Assembly (NCBI RefSeq): GCF_036711975.1
Contig: NC_091972.1
Span: 16,497,001-16,561,000 of the forward strand
Source: Onthophagus taurus
Taxonomy: Eukaryota; Arthropoda; Insecta; Coleoptera; Scarabaeidae
Length of the DNA: 64,000 nt
Reading direction: 5' to 3'
Position 1 is the first letter of the stretch; each line of letters opens with the position of its first letter. The translations under genes and the position numbers were made by a program. Shown in pieces: positions 24,401 through 36,380 of this stretch. The notes beneath the pieces are model-generated. The model was given only the letters and a program-made list of their open reading frames with translations. It was not told the DNA's origin and did no database searches.

Positions 24401-26517
24401 TTGTATAAATATAATTTTGTAACCTCGATATAGAGGGTGGGGCTTGTTAACATAAAAAAAATGATTACGAAATAGTAAAATTTAGACGTTAACAGTGAAC
24501 AAGTGAATTTATGTTCTAAAAATAATATCAGGCAGATGACGTTTGCTTTCTGCAATGCATTGTAGTCGTTCCTTCTCTTTCAGTAGTTCAGTAGTCATTC
24601 TCTTTAAGAAGTAGCAGCCAAGGATTAAGGTTAAAATCTACTCCTTTGAAGATATAGTAGTTGAAATGCTAGGATCTACTTCGTTAAAGAAATGTTGGCC
24701 GATGCACTACAATTTATACTGTCAAAAAGATAGTAGCCAAGGTCACTAGTGGCCGAGACGCTACAATCTACTTCCTTGAAGACCAAAGCAACCAAACCAT
24801 TTCATAATACACAAGGTTCTTGATTTATTGTATATACAAGGACCATATGGACTTAATGTTGAATGTGTGAAAGTGTTATCAAAGGCTGATAACAAAATCC
24901 CAGTGTTATAAATAGAGAAAGTCAACGCCAAAGCCTTCTGGTATAGCCAAACAAAAAATAAAAAAGAATGAAACTAAAAGGGTCTCCGCCTTGACGAGTG
25001 AACGTTTTTAACCTTCGGGAATAATATCTGAATAATTCTTCTGCTTCAGTACCATTCAGCAAAAATTATCTTGTAACCACCGTCCATGTTGCAGCTGCTG
25101 TTCAAAGCACGTAATTAAGAGTGTGACAATGAACTAGACGAATTGGTAATAAGAAAACACTTCATTTAGACGAATGATCTCTATGACGTAGTGATAGGCC
25201 TCAACTTGCCGAAGATGAAAGCAGTGTTGTTATCTTCACAGCTTAAACAATCCAAGTTATTGAATACGTTGGAATCTGATAGTTCGTTTAAGAAGATGCT
25301 GTTTGTTTTTGTGATGATATGAGTGAAATCTTTGATAAAATCGTCATCCACAAGTATGCGTCATTGTCACTTACTCATTCAACATTTAGCAAAGAAAATT
25401 AGAACAATATTGTTGTTGGATAAAATAAATCACAAAGAGAATGGCTAGGAAGTAAAGGAGATTTCAAAAATTCGGTTTCGCTTTAAATTAAGATTAAGCT
25501 TCCATTTCAGGTTAGATAGTGACGTAGAATTACTATTTTGCTTGGAAAATTTTTGATCTTGATAATAAAAACGTGCGTTAGAGTCTAATAAAATCGAGGA
25601 TATTATATAATTTTATTAAATTGAGGTGGGTGATCTTTCACGCAATTTTATATGGCATCGATATAATAATGAGATTTGAAATTTCAAATTGTTCTTTTGA
25701 CGATAAAGTACCATTTTCAGTGCTTAAATTCTCCTTAAGCGTTTTATTTTTAAATAATTAAAAAAAATTCTTATTTGTTTAATGAATGACGCAGATATGA
25801 ATATCTTATCATTATCATTTTTATTTTGGCAGTTTTATTTAATTTTTAATGTAATGATTCAGTTTTATTATCAACTAAAAATTACTTAAAGAAAAAAATA
25901 TAATCAGATATAATTGTAAATTTCTTAGAATTCGCTTATTACAACTTGTCGGGGATTTCTTACTTTTATTGTACACGCAAATTATTGCTTGGAGGTCAAC
26001 ATAATATTTTTATCATAAAAAAAATCTTAAAAAAGGTTAAAAAGTTATATTGGTGTCGACTCCACAAAATTGACATTGTAATTTTTATCAGCGACCGATA
26101 AAAGTTTTAGTTAGGTTTAGTAAAAGCTATGCCGAAAACGATAAGATTTTTGTTATAAACATTGATCATTAAACATTGTTACCATGGACACCAATTATAT
26201 TTAGAATAAACATCGTATTTTATTGCTCATTGGACGAAATTGCATTTTGTAATAAAGATTTTTCTTATCTCTATCAGGAACGCGTGTTGCACAATACCTT
26301 GATGATAATTCAAATTATAATTATTTACTCTCAATTAAAATGAGTTAAAAAAAGTAACTTACCTGAATCGATCAAACATAGCATATTTAGCCCAGTCTTC
26401 TTTGTTAGATTTATACGAAGTCATTAATTCTTTAACGTAATCGATGTCCACTTGGTCACTATCAAAAACTATCCTTAATTCTTCAATTAATTGTTCTAAA
26501 TTTGTAACTACAGGCAT
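21498..26517 (-). CDS. CDO1: Cysteine dioxygenase
   Basis: Cytosolic non-haem iron enzyme that oxidises L-cysteine with O2 to cysteine sulfinate, the first step of taurine and sulfate formation. Three exons: 26517-26363, 21958-21723, 21667-21498; phases match, 186 aa (mammalian about 200). Seen: [11 protein letters not shown] at the first junction, then [20 protein letters not shown], and the metal site [12 protein letters not shown]. His81, His83 and His136 (IGLHRV) are the expected iron ligands. Cys88 and Tyr154 (SLHLYCPP) match the Cys-Tyr crosslink pair. The protein ends KYGSRT, shorter than in vertebrates. Intron 1 is 4.4 kb of repeats. The gene is convergent with AP-3 sigma; 625 bp separate the stop codons. 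Confidence 0.96.
22321..23020. repeat. Tandem duplication, unit about 330-370 bp
   Basis: Seen: the block starting TTGAAATATT at 22321 recurs at 22691, and the match continues with small indels to GTAATGTTACAAGCTGA at both 22660 and 22996. The second copy lacks about 40 bp. It is noncoding and lies in intron 1 of the cysteine dioxygenase gene. High similarity over most of its length suggests a fairly recent duplication. Confidence 0.85.
23100..24850. repeat. Degenerate repeat domain with recurring GCCGAGGTCGC...GCTACAATT blocks
   Basis: Seen: related blocks at about 23300 (GCCAAGGTCGCTTGGG), 24031, 24313, 24735 (GCCAAGGTCACTAGTGGCCG), each followed by (C)GCTACAAT(T). Between them recur phrases such as CAATATTTAT(T/C)TGCATAGG and TTATTGCATCAACAATA. 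No protein is encoded. The same block appears as single copies at 36187 and 60325-60420, so it belongs to a dispersed family. Confidence 0.65.
23420..23447. repeat. 28-bp perfect palindrome
   Basis: Positions 23420-23447 equal their own reverse complement, centred on GGTTAACC. No spacer is present. It lies in the repeat-rich first intron of cysteine dioxygenase. No function can be assigned. Confidence 0.9.
24851..26362. other. Remainder of cysteine dioxygenase intron 1, nothing recognised
   Basis: AT-rich DNA with no coding match and no clear repeat. It ends at the donor of exon 1 (ACCTGAATC on the plus strand at 26361). Confidence 0.5.
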
Positions 26518-27599
26518 CTTGAAAGTAAATCTCCTTTTTGCAATACCTCCCTTAGATATAAAATTTTTCTGAGAAACGAGTTTCGTGGTTTTGGAATTGA
26601 GTGGAGAGTTTATACGTCGACTGAGTTTTGCCCTGGTCGTTCAAACCTACGATACACAAATACCGGTTTCAGTTCGCATATATATCGACATAAGCCGCGA
26701 ATAATCAAGAAAAAAAAGTAATAATAAACCGATGATAAGGATTGTATCTGCGCAAGAAAGAATTTAGAAATAAATTATTTATGGATGTGTTAACGATAAA
26801 GTTTGGGAAATAACTTTTTTGAGACACAAACAAATTATATTGTTACTTACCGAAAAAAATGTAGATAAATTGTTGATAAAAATCATTATTAAAATTTAAA
26901 AATTACCGGGTATCTATGGAAAGTGATTGATCTCTATATTATTATTATTTTAATACAAATACCGCATTTTTAAACTACAAATTTAAATCAAATTTCTTTG
27001 TTGTATCATGATCAAAAACGTATAAGAATACCCCACTTTTCAAAGAACCCATTATTACTATATGACATTGTAAATCAAAGAAGGATGACGTATAAAATCA
27101 TTCATGTTGTCATATTAAAAAATTATTTTGGATTTATTATATAAAAAATTTAATTAACACATTTCAAATACCTAACTATGAAAACTTTTGATTTAATTAT
27201 AATTTAATTTAAAGCATAATTTTAATCGAAACAAACATGATAACAGTCTGAATTTTACAATCTCATGAATATATTGTTACACAATTTTGGTGTTTTGGAA
27301 AAACCTAACCTAAAGTCCAATCGCTGTATATGTGATTCAAATTGAAATGTTGAAAAATTTTAATTATATTTTAATGTTATTTGAGTCAAAGAAATTCAAA
27401 ATAAAATAGATAATGTGTTAAAAATAAAATATTTCTAGTTCTAATTTGATTTTATTTCTTTTTTAATCATTTGCCTCTAAAATATAAGATATAATAAGTT
27501 TAAGCATCAATAATAATTGATACATATAACATGTAGTAATAGTTTTAAACTAGTTATGATAGTTCTTGTACTACACGTTTTTATATCAACTCATCTCAA
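26518..27599. promoter_or_regulatory. Upstream region of cysteine dioxygenase; weak core-promoter candidate
   Basis: On the minus strand the sequence AACTCAGTCGACG at about 26630-26615 contains the arthropod initiator TCAGT, about 105 nt before the ATG. No TATA box is at the expected distance. Upstream of 26700 the DNA is very AT-rich, with nothing recognised. The initiator call is only a motif match. Confidence 0.3.
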
Positions 27600-28410
27600 C
27601 CTTTTGGTGAACAATTGCAATGACATGCCTGAAGATCGCTTTAAATTTTTAATGCTCAAAGCACCTTCTTGCTTTTAAATTCCGAAAAAAAATAAAGTCT
27701 TAAGTCTGAAGGACGAAAAGTTCGCAAATAAAGTTATAGAAAATGAGGCCTTAATATTGCGCAAATCGCTTCCTGATAAAAAAAAACTTTCAACAACATT
27801 TAGCAAAATCAACTTGATGGAGATCATCGTTCCTAATCTGTCCAAGTACGATGATTCTCCGATGATATGTACAGAATTGGCGATGGTATTGAAATATGTC
27901 ATACTCAGAGATCGCAGAAAATTAATGTATGGGCTGGTATTATGAGAGAGAATGTAATTGGTCCATTTTTTATTCATGGAAATTTGGACGGAGACAGATA
28001 TCTGCAACTGTTAGAAAATCAAGTGGTTCCAAGTGTACGAGCCGTATGCCCTAATGGTATTGACAATAAGTGGTTCCAATAAGATGGTGGTCCTTCACAT
28101 TTTAGTCGCGCAGTCCAAGACTTTTTAAGCCGTATGTTTCCAAATCGTTGGATTGGTAGTAGAGGTGAAATTGAGTGGCCACCACGATCTCCTGATCTAA
28201 CACCACTCGATTTTTTCTTTTGTGGTTTTCTGAAAAGTAGAGTGTATGCAACAAAACCAGCATCAATAAATGATTTGGAAAATCGCATACTTGAAGAACC
28301 AACAATATCACTAAGGATATGCTTCTGATGGTTCAAAATTCCATCTATGAGCGTATAGCTACGTCCCTGGAGTTTTGGGAAATCCTGTATATCGGGTAGG
28401 TGGACCAATC
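27600..28410 (+). mobile_element. Tc1/mariner-superfamily transposase pseudogene
   Basis: Seen: HTQRSQKINVWAGIMRENVI, GPFFIHGNLDGDRYLQLLEN, then WFQ followed by an in-frame TAA and DGGPSHFSRAVQDFL (second catalytic Asp in QDG; the stop replaces the second Gln of the usual WFQQDG). RWIGSRGEIEWPPRSPDLTP then LDFFFCGFLKSRVYA hold the third acidic site (LDFF). The N-terminal DNA-binding domain is missing or unrecognisable before 27850. It ends with a shift near 28310. It is dead, and of the same broad type as the copies at 30600 and 37590. Confidence 0.8.
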
Positions 28411-28456
28411 AACCTTGCAATCTCAAAGATCTATTGTACATCGTTAGATAATATTA

Positions 28457-28798
28457 TCAAATTACACCGTACAGTCCAATGCTCTTAATGAACATTAATG
28501 CCTTGGTTGGTGAAAAGTCATTCAGATCCTTTGGGGAGACAAATTGCGATCCAAAAATCGAGAACCTGATACAATTAACAGCAGGGCAGTGGCATAAAAC
28601 ATGTTCAACCGTCTCCTCGTCCTCCGCACATAGTTGGCATTCAATGTCTTCGGTTAGGCTCAATAAGTTGAGGTGTGTTTTTAATAGGCAGTGCCCAGTA
28701 AAGATATCCATTAGAACTTTAATGCTGCTACGAGCAACTCCTAAAATATTCCCGGATTTGACTTCCCAGACTTCAGAAACTGGTTCGAAGTGAGTCAC
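28457..28798 (-). mobile_element. Non-LTR retrotransposon fragment: C-terminal zinc-motif region
   Basis: An uninterrupted 113-codon frame read downward from 28798. It contains FTGHCLLKTHLNLL, then CQLCAEDEETVEHVLCHCPA, then RFSIFGSQF. This is the C-terminal Cys-x2-Cys...His...Cys motif found after RNase H in I-type and related LINEs. The RNase H domain and reverse transcriptase are absent, so only the tail survives. No frame breaks are seen, suggesting it is younger than most neighbours. Confidence 0.75.
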
Positions 28799-28849
28799 GA
28801 ATCACGAAGAAGATTGCAACATGGCATCCGAAACGTCAAACCTTTTATT

Positions 28850-28920
28850 AAAAGACGCACGGCAAAACCCAAAAGTTTCTAGTGTTAGTTCTAGTTTTAG
28901 TTCTAATTTTAGTTTAATTC
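28850..28920. repeat. Half-copy of the TAGTTCTAG hairpin repeat
   Basis: Seen: GACGCACGGCAAAACCCAAA followed by TTTCTAGTGTTAGTTCTAG and further TAGTTCTAA repeats. Same family as at 5560-6240 and 9085-9205. Confidence 0.55.
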
Positions 28921-29984
28921 ACACCGGCCGTGAAAGCCTTCGTACTTAAATCGAGTACATTGTTTACGAATTGTGACTATTTAAAAAAGGTCATTGATTT
29001 TTTTTCGGAATATTTTGGCGTTTTAACGGAATTCGTAACATTGGACATTTCAACTTTAGTATTGGCCAAGGATCAAGCTATTGAATGAGATATTGTTGAC
29101 CCAAATCGGTTAAGACGTTCTTTTGTTATATTCAAAATACTATACATATAAAATACTATCTAATTGAAGACTGCAAACAGTAGCAGAGTAAACAGAGTAT
29201 CAACGTATAATATGTCGAAAGCAGCTACAACATCTCTGACATATAAACCAAGTTCTATCAACCTAAAGAATTATACATTACCAAAGCACACAGAAAGGAC
29301 ACTGATGTCGGTTCCTTTGATGTTGAAGCAAGCGTATTTTTTAACCTCGATTTCATTTCTTCATCTTTAAGAAGGGAACCCAACGGTTAGGCTTCTTTCG
29401 AGAGAAGCGAAGCGAGCGACGTTGCCAGATCGTTGAGGGAACCAAAGGTAACACCAATAACAACAACATGGCGTTGCGTCGCCGCACAGACAGAGTTTTG
29501 GCGGGATACCTGCAGTGTCCCTTCTGGATATTCTGTGACAAAAGCACATCATGGATACGATAAAAGAAAGAAAAGATGCTGGGAGACAATGGCAATATTC
29601 ACGCTAACCTCAACCAAACCAACAATTACATAGGACCGTATTCAAAAATATCAAAACCTTATTTCAAAACAATAAGAAAGATTTAAAATTAATATGAAGA
29701 TATATCCCCACTAAAAACGGACACAGGATAAGTAACTGAAGACAAATGTAAAACATTTACTTATTTAATGAAAATCATCTTTCTTCTCAAAAAACGGGGT
29801 AAAGAATCAACATAGTCGAGAACTCTAAGTAGGGTCGAAGAGCCACTTGTAAAACATGTATTCTATTTATGATGTGGGCCGGATTTGAAATAAAAAAAAT
29901 TCTGTCACCAGATGTTAAATCAAACATTGGTGGTTTGGCTGTTTTCAACGGTATTCTGACGTCTATACACAAATTATTGCACTA
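28921..29984. other. No gene recognised (about 1.1 kb)
   Basis: Several overlapping short frames on both strands (for example 29164-29370 and 29353-29595) match no family I know. The stretch may be old transposon DNA. Confidence 0.35.
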
Positions 29985-30485
29985 CAGCCCATTGTTACAA
30001 TTGTTACAAACAGGCCTTGGCCTGTTTTACAACACGCCTCCATTTGTCCCGATTTGTGGTTACATTACTCCAGTTTTGCACCTGCAGGGCCCTCTAGTCC
30101 TCCCTAATATTGTCCATCCATCCAGCCCCTTGGCCTTCTTTTTTGTCGACGGTCCTCTGTGTTTAAGTGAGTACCCTCCATCCCCCTCTCTCTGTCGGCA
30201 TTCTGCACATGTGTCAAAACCACTTCAGCCTACAGGCTGAAATCCACGTTGATAGTTCTGGTTCTTCCTGCAGTTCTCTTATCTCGTAGTTCATTAATTG
30301 TTTTCATTTTCCTAGGTTCGTATCATATTTTGGTCCATATGTCCTTGGTAAGATCTTTCTTTCAAACTCTTGGAGCCTAAGTAGATATTTAAACTCATTC
30401 ACCATTCCAAGGTTGTTACCTCCAATCTGGATATTTACTGGTCCCTGTTGAGGTAATCTAACATTCCGATTACTAAGTCTATTGA
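29985..30485 (-). mobile_element. RTE-like LINE, C-terminal part (one half of an interrupted element)
   Basis: Read downward: NIQIGGNNLGMVNEFKYL near 30445-30395, then LRLQEFERKILPRTYGPKYD, TINELRDKR, then RLKWF-HMCRMPTERG (the usual RWLGHVxRM block), and VQNWSNVTTNRDKWRRVVKQ ending in a stop near 30015. All are standard blocks of the C-terminus of RTE-type LINEs. There are several frame breaks. The upstream reverse transcriptase part lies beyond a mariner insertion, at 31630-32330, in the same orientation. Confidence 0.75.
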
Positions 30486-30599
30486 AAAGAAATACAGTTT
30501 ATTTATTATTAATATTTTGTTATTTTAATTGAACACATCTCTCAATTGATGATTTAGTATCTGCCAAATTTATCGAGAATGAGTGACGTGTGGTTATTT

Positions 30600-31593
30600 T
30601 TTATTATTACTTTATTAACTATTGTTAGTAAAGTGCTGTGTCATGAATCGCTATACAACGCTGAGATGACTGACATGCATTTTATTTATGGGCTTGCTGA
30701 TGGTAATTCATTTAAAACCAGACGATTGTACATTGACCGATTTCCTCACCGTAATATACCTGATAGAAAAATCTTCCAAAGTATTCATCAATGTCTTCAT
30801 GAAATAGACTCATTGAAACGAAGTGGAGGATCAGGAAGGCCAATGACAGTTAGAACGGTAGAACTGGAAGAGAATGTGTTGAACATAATAGAGGAATAAC
30901 CAGGCATTTCTACTCGAATAATTGCAAATACTGTGAAGCTTTTGCGTTCAAGAATTGCTACCTGCTGATTTTCTTCCACGTTTAGCGTTCTGTCAATGGC
31001 TATTGGGCAAATTTGTTCAAATACCTCAACATAAGGAATTTACACAATAAACATGTGTGGGCTGAAGAAAATCCACATGAGCTAAGTGAAGAACGATTTC
31101 AACATCAGTTCTCGTTGAACGTTTGGGTTGGAATTGTGGGTAAGTGGGCTAGTTGGAGCAGTATTTCTACCAAGAAGACTTACCGGCGAAATGTATTGTA
31201 ACTTTTTGGAACAAACGTTACATCAGTTTCTCAAGGATGTACCATTAGAAATAAGAAATTCAATGTGGTTTATGCACGATGGTGCACCAGCGCATTTTAG
31301 TAGGGTTGCTCGTGAGTTTTTAACAGTAACATATGGAGATCGCTGGATTGATCGTGCACTTATGGCCTGCCCGATCCCTGGACTTAAACTCCCTGGATTT
31401 TTTTCTATGAGCCCATCTTAAATCTTTAGTTTACACTACTCCAGTGGAAAAGGAGCAAGACTTGCGAAATCGTATAATTGCTGACTCAATAACAAACGAT
31501 CGTGGTGTTTTTGAAATGGTTCGGGATTCAATGAGGAGAAGATTGGATTCTTACATCTTAGCTGGAGGTAGTCATTTTCTACGGTTATTGTAG
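30600..31593 (+). mobile_element. Tc1/mariner-superfamily element (DUF4817-type N-terminus), inactivated, inserted in a LINE
   Basis: Seen: EMTDMHFIYGLADGNSFKTR and RLYIDRFPHR (N-terminal helix-turn-helix typical of this insect family), RSGGSGRPMTVRTVELEENV, HNKHVWAEENPHELSEERFQ, FSLNVWVGIVG. After a frameshift come VFLPRRLTGEMYCNFLEQTL and MWFMHDGAPAHFSRVAREFL (second Asp in MHDG). After another shift come HLKSLVYTTPVEKEQDLRNR and the end GGSHFLRLL with stop at 31591-31593. The stretch that should carry ILFTDE, with the first catalytic Asp, is deleted near 31010-31030. At least two frameshifts and two stops. Confidence 0.82.
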
Positions 31594-31629
31594 ATTAGGA
31601 AGCTTATATTTGTAATTATTAGTAATAAA

Positions 31630-32330
31630 ATGTTGTTGCTGTTGAAATTTTTGTTCATGCTGTATCTTCGAAGTTCGATTCTTAGAATAGTCCAAAGAAT
31701 ATCTTTGCATTTTTGCCGCATGTTTAATAAACATCCTGCTACATATTTGCTATTCCATTTACTTCTTTACACACCCAGGTGTTTTCCACAATCGTTTTAT
31801 TGTTCTAATGCTGCTCTGCTTCTTCAAGTTAACGATTGTACATCGTACAAGGTGCAGTGCAATTCGTCGTATGGCCTTTTCCAGGACGACATTAAACAAC
31901 AGCGGTGTAGGACGTCCACCTTGCTTCAGGGCGCATTTAATTTCTAACTCCTCTAACAGAAGGTTGCTTATATTACATTGACCCTTGATTTCTTCCACTG
32001 CACCTCTTATCAGTTTTTGTATCTTTAGTGGTATTTAGAACTCTTCCAACATTTTCCCAATCGATGTATGGTGATTCTGATCTCTAGAACAATTTAGGTT
32101 CTAATTTTTGCTAGGTTGATGATCGTTTCTGCCACTGGAGTTAGCCGTCTATGGATTATCTTCATAAACATAACCACAGGCAACGTTTTCTCTAGTTTTA
32201 GCAAATCAGTTTATCCTCCTTTTTGAATACAAAATAAATAATGTCAGTTTTCCATTCTCTAGGGAACTTTTCCTTTTTCACACTTCCAATTCACCAATGG
32301 AATCCAATGTGGTGTTACACTTTATTAAGA
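31630..32330 (-). mobile_element. RTE-like LINE, reverse transcriptase part (other half of the interrupted element)
   Basis: Read downward: WTDLLKLEKTLPVVMFMKII and HRRLTPVAETI near 32220-32110. Then an open 79-codon frame at 31998-31759 holds EEIKGQCNISNLLLEELEIK and KQGGRPTPLLFNVVLEKAIR (the RQGDxLSPLLFN block of the palm; the Asp is lost here). The order and strand fit the C-terminal piece at 29985-30485, with the mariner copy between. Catalytic residues are changed, so inactive. Confidence 0.65.
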
Positions 32331-34171
32331 AATATTTATGTTACCTTCTGCATTTCAGTACAAAAACAAGGTTGATAAGCGGTTTGCGTTATTTAAGCGC
32401 CAATTTTGGGTACTTTAAGGTTTTCTGGTTTAAAGAGAATCTCCTAAGGTGTTAAGGATTCATCCTTTTAAAATTGTACGCTATAATGGTATACATTGAA
32501 GAGTCCCGGCCTCAGAACGTTCATGGGTACAACCACTATATTTGTCTATGATTTGTCAATAACCTTGGTATACAAATAAGTAATTCGTACCATAACTGTA
32601 GAGAGCATAATACAATGTTTTGTCATTGTTTTTTTATATCTTAGGGAGAATGATTCTCGCTAATTGCTATAATATTGCAACATTGATGCTGGTGCCATCA
32701 TTTAGTTAGAATACAATGGCTGAAGGTTTGTTTTAGTTGCGTCATGTTTTGTGAAATCACCTACATCGTCACAGGTATTCCATGACAACAAGTTAAAAAT
32801 ATACAGTTTAAAGAGTCGGCATTAACATCACCTAGCTCTCGGCTACAAAAAAAAACTCAAACATCTATATTTAAAATACCTGCATATAAACTAAAAATAT
32901 TCCTATATACATGCTCTTAGGAATTAATCTAATCTCTCATTTAAACATTGTTTAATTTTATTGGGTTATCAATATTATGTCATACATTTCTCTAAAATTG
33001 AATTTGAATGTAGGACAAGTGGAAAGTTTTTCATGATTGTAAAAATAAAAATCGTAAGATAATTACGCAGAAATTAAAACATTTTTCAATATAATCAAAC
33101 CAGGAATTTGTTAATAAGAATTAGAAATCTTAATGCATGCAAAATCTAAATTAAAATGAATCATAATAATAATGATAATAGAGTGAAAACAAAAACAATT
33201 AAATAACAAGATACGACAACAACCCTGAAATAACCCCAATAAAAATATAATTTTATAACGGTGATTAAAAAGAATTAAATATTTTTTGTTTTTATCTCGA
33301 TCAAGGCAAAAAACTTAAAATAATATACGTAAAGGAATTTTGAATCTAAAAAGCATTATCAATTTTAAACAAACCGGGTTACCCATTTTTTTTAAGGCTG
33401 GTTTAGATACTATGCAGAGAAAGTTAAAAAAAACATTGTAACTTGAAATTAGCATTTACTATTGAGTGAGTAACTCGAATTCTCAACAATCTAACGGTAA
33501 AGAATTTCGCCAAAAAAAAATGTCTACAATTCTTATGGTCTTACCGTAGTAGTTATAAAAATTCCAAACTGTCGTTTTCCGCTTCTTTAACTTTCAAATA
33601 CCGTTCACTTAATATTCAACAAATACAATTCATGCTGATGGTAATATAATTAAATTAAGTGTTAAAAGATTTTACTTTAACAATCGCCTTTCCTTGTTTA
33701 CTCTTCGAGAGCGTACCGATAACTGTTTCTCTATTTCTTTCTTTACGAGTAGATTCAAAATCACGTGTTACTTAGGCAGGTGCATTCAGTGTGTTGCACA
33801 AAGTAAACTGCATACATTCCAAGAGCGGCCGTTGGCCAATTATGGTAAACCGGTATAGTAATTACCTGAGAGAGAGATCCTTCATTCTGTTTTTTAAACC
33901 ACCAGGAAAAAAGTCGATTAACAAATTTTTTGAATACAACAGTTTACTGTATTAGCTATTAAAATATTGTAGCCTTGTTTGGTTCTTACATTAATACAGT
34001 GTTAAATATAAAGAGATGTGATTAATAACATACATCTGTTTTACAATAGACAAGCCAAGTTCCAAAATGTTAATGTACAAAAAAAAATTCAAAATGTTGA
34101 CCATACCTACTTATTTAACACATATTACACATTGAAATTATTTTTTTGAGAAAAAAAAGTCTGGTTTCTCG
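32331..34171. other. No gene recognised (about 1.8 kb)
   Basis: Very AT-rich, downstream of the small Cys-rich gene. No coding match, RNA gene or repeat boundary is seen. Confidence 0.45.
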
Positions 34172-34958
34172 TTAATGCCTGTATTCAGTGCAATGATGAC
34201 ACGTACACACGTTGTTGCTGTTTTCGTGAAAACGCTTGCGGCTTCCGGATCGATGTCGTTGCCTCGAGAAGTAATGGTGTAATTTGGATGGGAGCATTTT
34301 CGAAGAGCAATTATTGTGATAATTTGTCTCTTGGTACTGATAAGAGGGATAGTCTCGAAAATCGTATCTAGCATTATCGTACATTTTTATCCATGAACCA
34401 CTTCTAGGATCCATTTGCCAACGTGAATTTGAAAGACTCCTCTGTTGTCCGTTTTTTAATTGGCTGTCGCTCCAGGAAGGGTCCACGCAACGATTACTAT
34501 TTAAATCTGTGTACCGTCTGCTTCTGTGTGTTCTATAATCGTTTGACGGTTGATTTGATTCGAAAACTTTTCTGCATTCGTAAAAATTTGGACAATAATC
34601 ACAAACTTGACAATTATTACCGTGTTTTCTGCAACATCTAGAACTAAAAGATTGATTAAAAATTTTCAAATCTACGAAAATATCAAACAAACCTGTGGTT
34701 ATAACGTTGCTCATTCTCGTTATTATTTTGATCATTGTAGTTACGATCATCTTCCGCAAATACAGACTTATCAATGTTTTTGTTATTATTACTTAAATAT
34801 TCAAATTGGCGCATAGTGTGTTGAATTCTGGACTTGTTTCTTTGGGAAATTGTGTTTTGTAAATCCTCGAGAAGTTCAGGATACTCATCGGAATTCTGGT
34901 AGGCTAGATACATGGTACTACGTGAAGATTGTGGGTATTCATCGAGATATGATCCCAT
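34172..34958 (-). CDS. Unrecognised Cys-containing protein, small paralog of the gene at 39047-41290
   Basis: Two exons: 34958-34693 and 34643-34172, joined at GT-AG borders in phase 2, giving 245 aa. The start is MGSYLDEYPQ; an upstream TTG codon in frame is not a normal start. Seen: TISQRNKSRIQHTMRQFEYL (about residues 37-56), a Cys cluster CCRKHGNNCQVCDYC just after the junction, NSRWQMDPRSGSWIKMYDN (about 162-180), and the end VCTCHHCTEYRH. All four blocks have counterparts in the same order in the large gene, so they are paralogs on the same strand. There is no signal peptide or membrane segment. Function unknown; the CxCxxC ends could bind metal. The intron is 49 nt. Confidence 0.8.
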
Positions 34959-35639
34959 CTTCAATTTGTATGTTATAAAAGTAAATGATAAGATAAAATT
35001 AATAAAGTGAATAAAGTAAATCCGTCAGGTTGACGGCATTTGTGGTTATTACCTTGATTTAGTATTTTTTGAATAGGGATTTTACTTAGATGTTTCGAAG
35101 TGTGGCTTGTTTGGTGGAGTTTAAATAGGTTCCATATTAAAGTCGACACGCGTGAATTTTGAGGAATTTTGATCGAAATATTCTACACCTAATACAAACA
35201 AAAGGTGACCGACTTATGACTGCTTTATGACTGCTTGTGACGTTCAATTACTGACATTTCATCGTTTTTTTTTGGAAATACCAAGATATTATTAACCTAT
35301 TGTCTTTCCATATTAAACAAGCAATTATATCAATTATTTAGTATTTTTGCAATTACTATATATGCGCTCCACTAGGATCCGTTCTTGTACAATACTAACT
35401 ATATAAATTGTTTTAGTACACTAATGAAAGAAAAAAGTACGTGTATATACTATGTGATACACAAGACGTCTGAAAATGATTAGTTCACTTAGATGTTCTG
35501 TAGATCACATATAATGTACGCACAACCTTACTTATCACTCTTATTAGCTTGGTAATTGTATCATAAAAAAAGCCATAAACTCCCTTCTTTAGTCAAAAAA
35601 GATCTCAAATAAAAGAAAACAACTATATTTCACTATCTT
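34959..35639. other. Upstream of the small Cys-rich gene, nothing recognised
   Basis: AT-rich DNA. It would contain the promoter of the minus-strand gene starting at 34958, but no TATA box or initiator stands out. Confidence 0.35.
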
Positions 35640-36085
35640 CATCCCCGTGGCACTATGGGTGTGAAACCTGGCAATGAAACAAACAAATAGAGAACCGGTT
35701 GCTGGATTTCTGGAGAAGAGCAGCTGGCAAGTTTAAACTAGATGGAGTGCGCAATTCCGATATACGAGAGCTAATGGAGACGTTAACAACAATAGACGAT
35801 GAAGTCGAAAGAAGACAGCTCCAATACGTTCAAAGAATGGGCCCAGGAAGAATCCCGAAGAAAGCAATGTAATGGAGTCCAACAGAAAAAAATCGGGGAC
35901 AAAGAAGGCAATGTCCGAAAGAAACCTGGCATCAGGGGACTGAGAGGACCGCAAAAGCTGGATATATATATCCAAGGTAAGAAGGTATCTAGGAAGATGC
36001 CAAGTGAGATCTTGGCGAAACGTCTGCCCTTTTCCAAAGGGAACCTTTCCAACAGGAAGAACGATTGAAATCTCGAATCGACCAT
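35640..36085 (+). mobile_element. LINE C-terminal fragment
   Basis: Seen: HYGCETWQ, then LLDFWRRAAGKFKLDGVRNSDIRELM and DDEVERRQLQYVQRMGPGRI then PKKAM. This is the standard end of RTE-like LINE ORF2 (YGCETW, FWRRAAG-RxDRVRN, LQW-GHVxRM, PKKALEW). A stop and a frame shift follow. No reverse transcriptase is seen upstream. Confidence 0.7.
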
Positions 36086-36186
36086 AACAATACATACTTC
36101 TCCATCCGTGAAGCACTACGTATTACCATTATATTATACCTATATAGAAGAATAGTTTGTTTCTTACTTATTATGATTTTATCTGA

Positions 36187-36226
36187 TTAAGCCGAGGTCG
36201 CTTGTGACCGAGGCTCTACAATTAAT
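36187..36226 (+). repeat. Single copy of the GCCGAGGTCGC...CTACAATT dispersed motif
   Basis: Seen: AGCCGAGGTCGCTTGTGACC followed by GAGGCTCTACAATTAAT. It matches the blocks in the cysteine dioxygenase intron and at 60325-60420. Confidence 0.6.
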
Positions 36227-36380
36227 ACCATATTAACTCGAAACTGAAAATCACATTGCTGCGTCTTTTTAGCTGAAGTACCTGAAAAGAGTGAAAAGTG
36301 TGACATGAAGGGATAAGATTAGAAACAATGATATAGAAAGGGTATTGAATATTGAACGTTGAGTATCTTTATTGAGAAGA

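Noticed and set aside
29164-29633. Overlapping short frames on both strands
   Set aside because: No motif matches and mutual overlap; not enough to support a gene or a named transposon.
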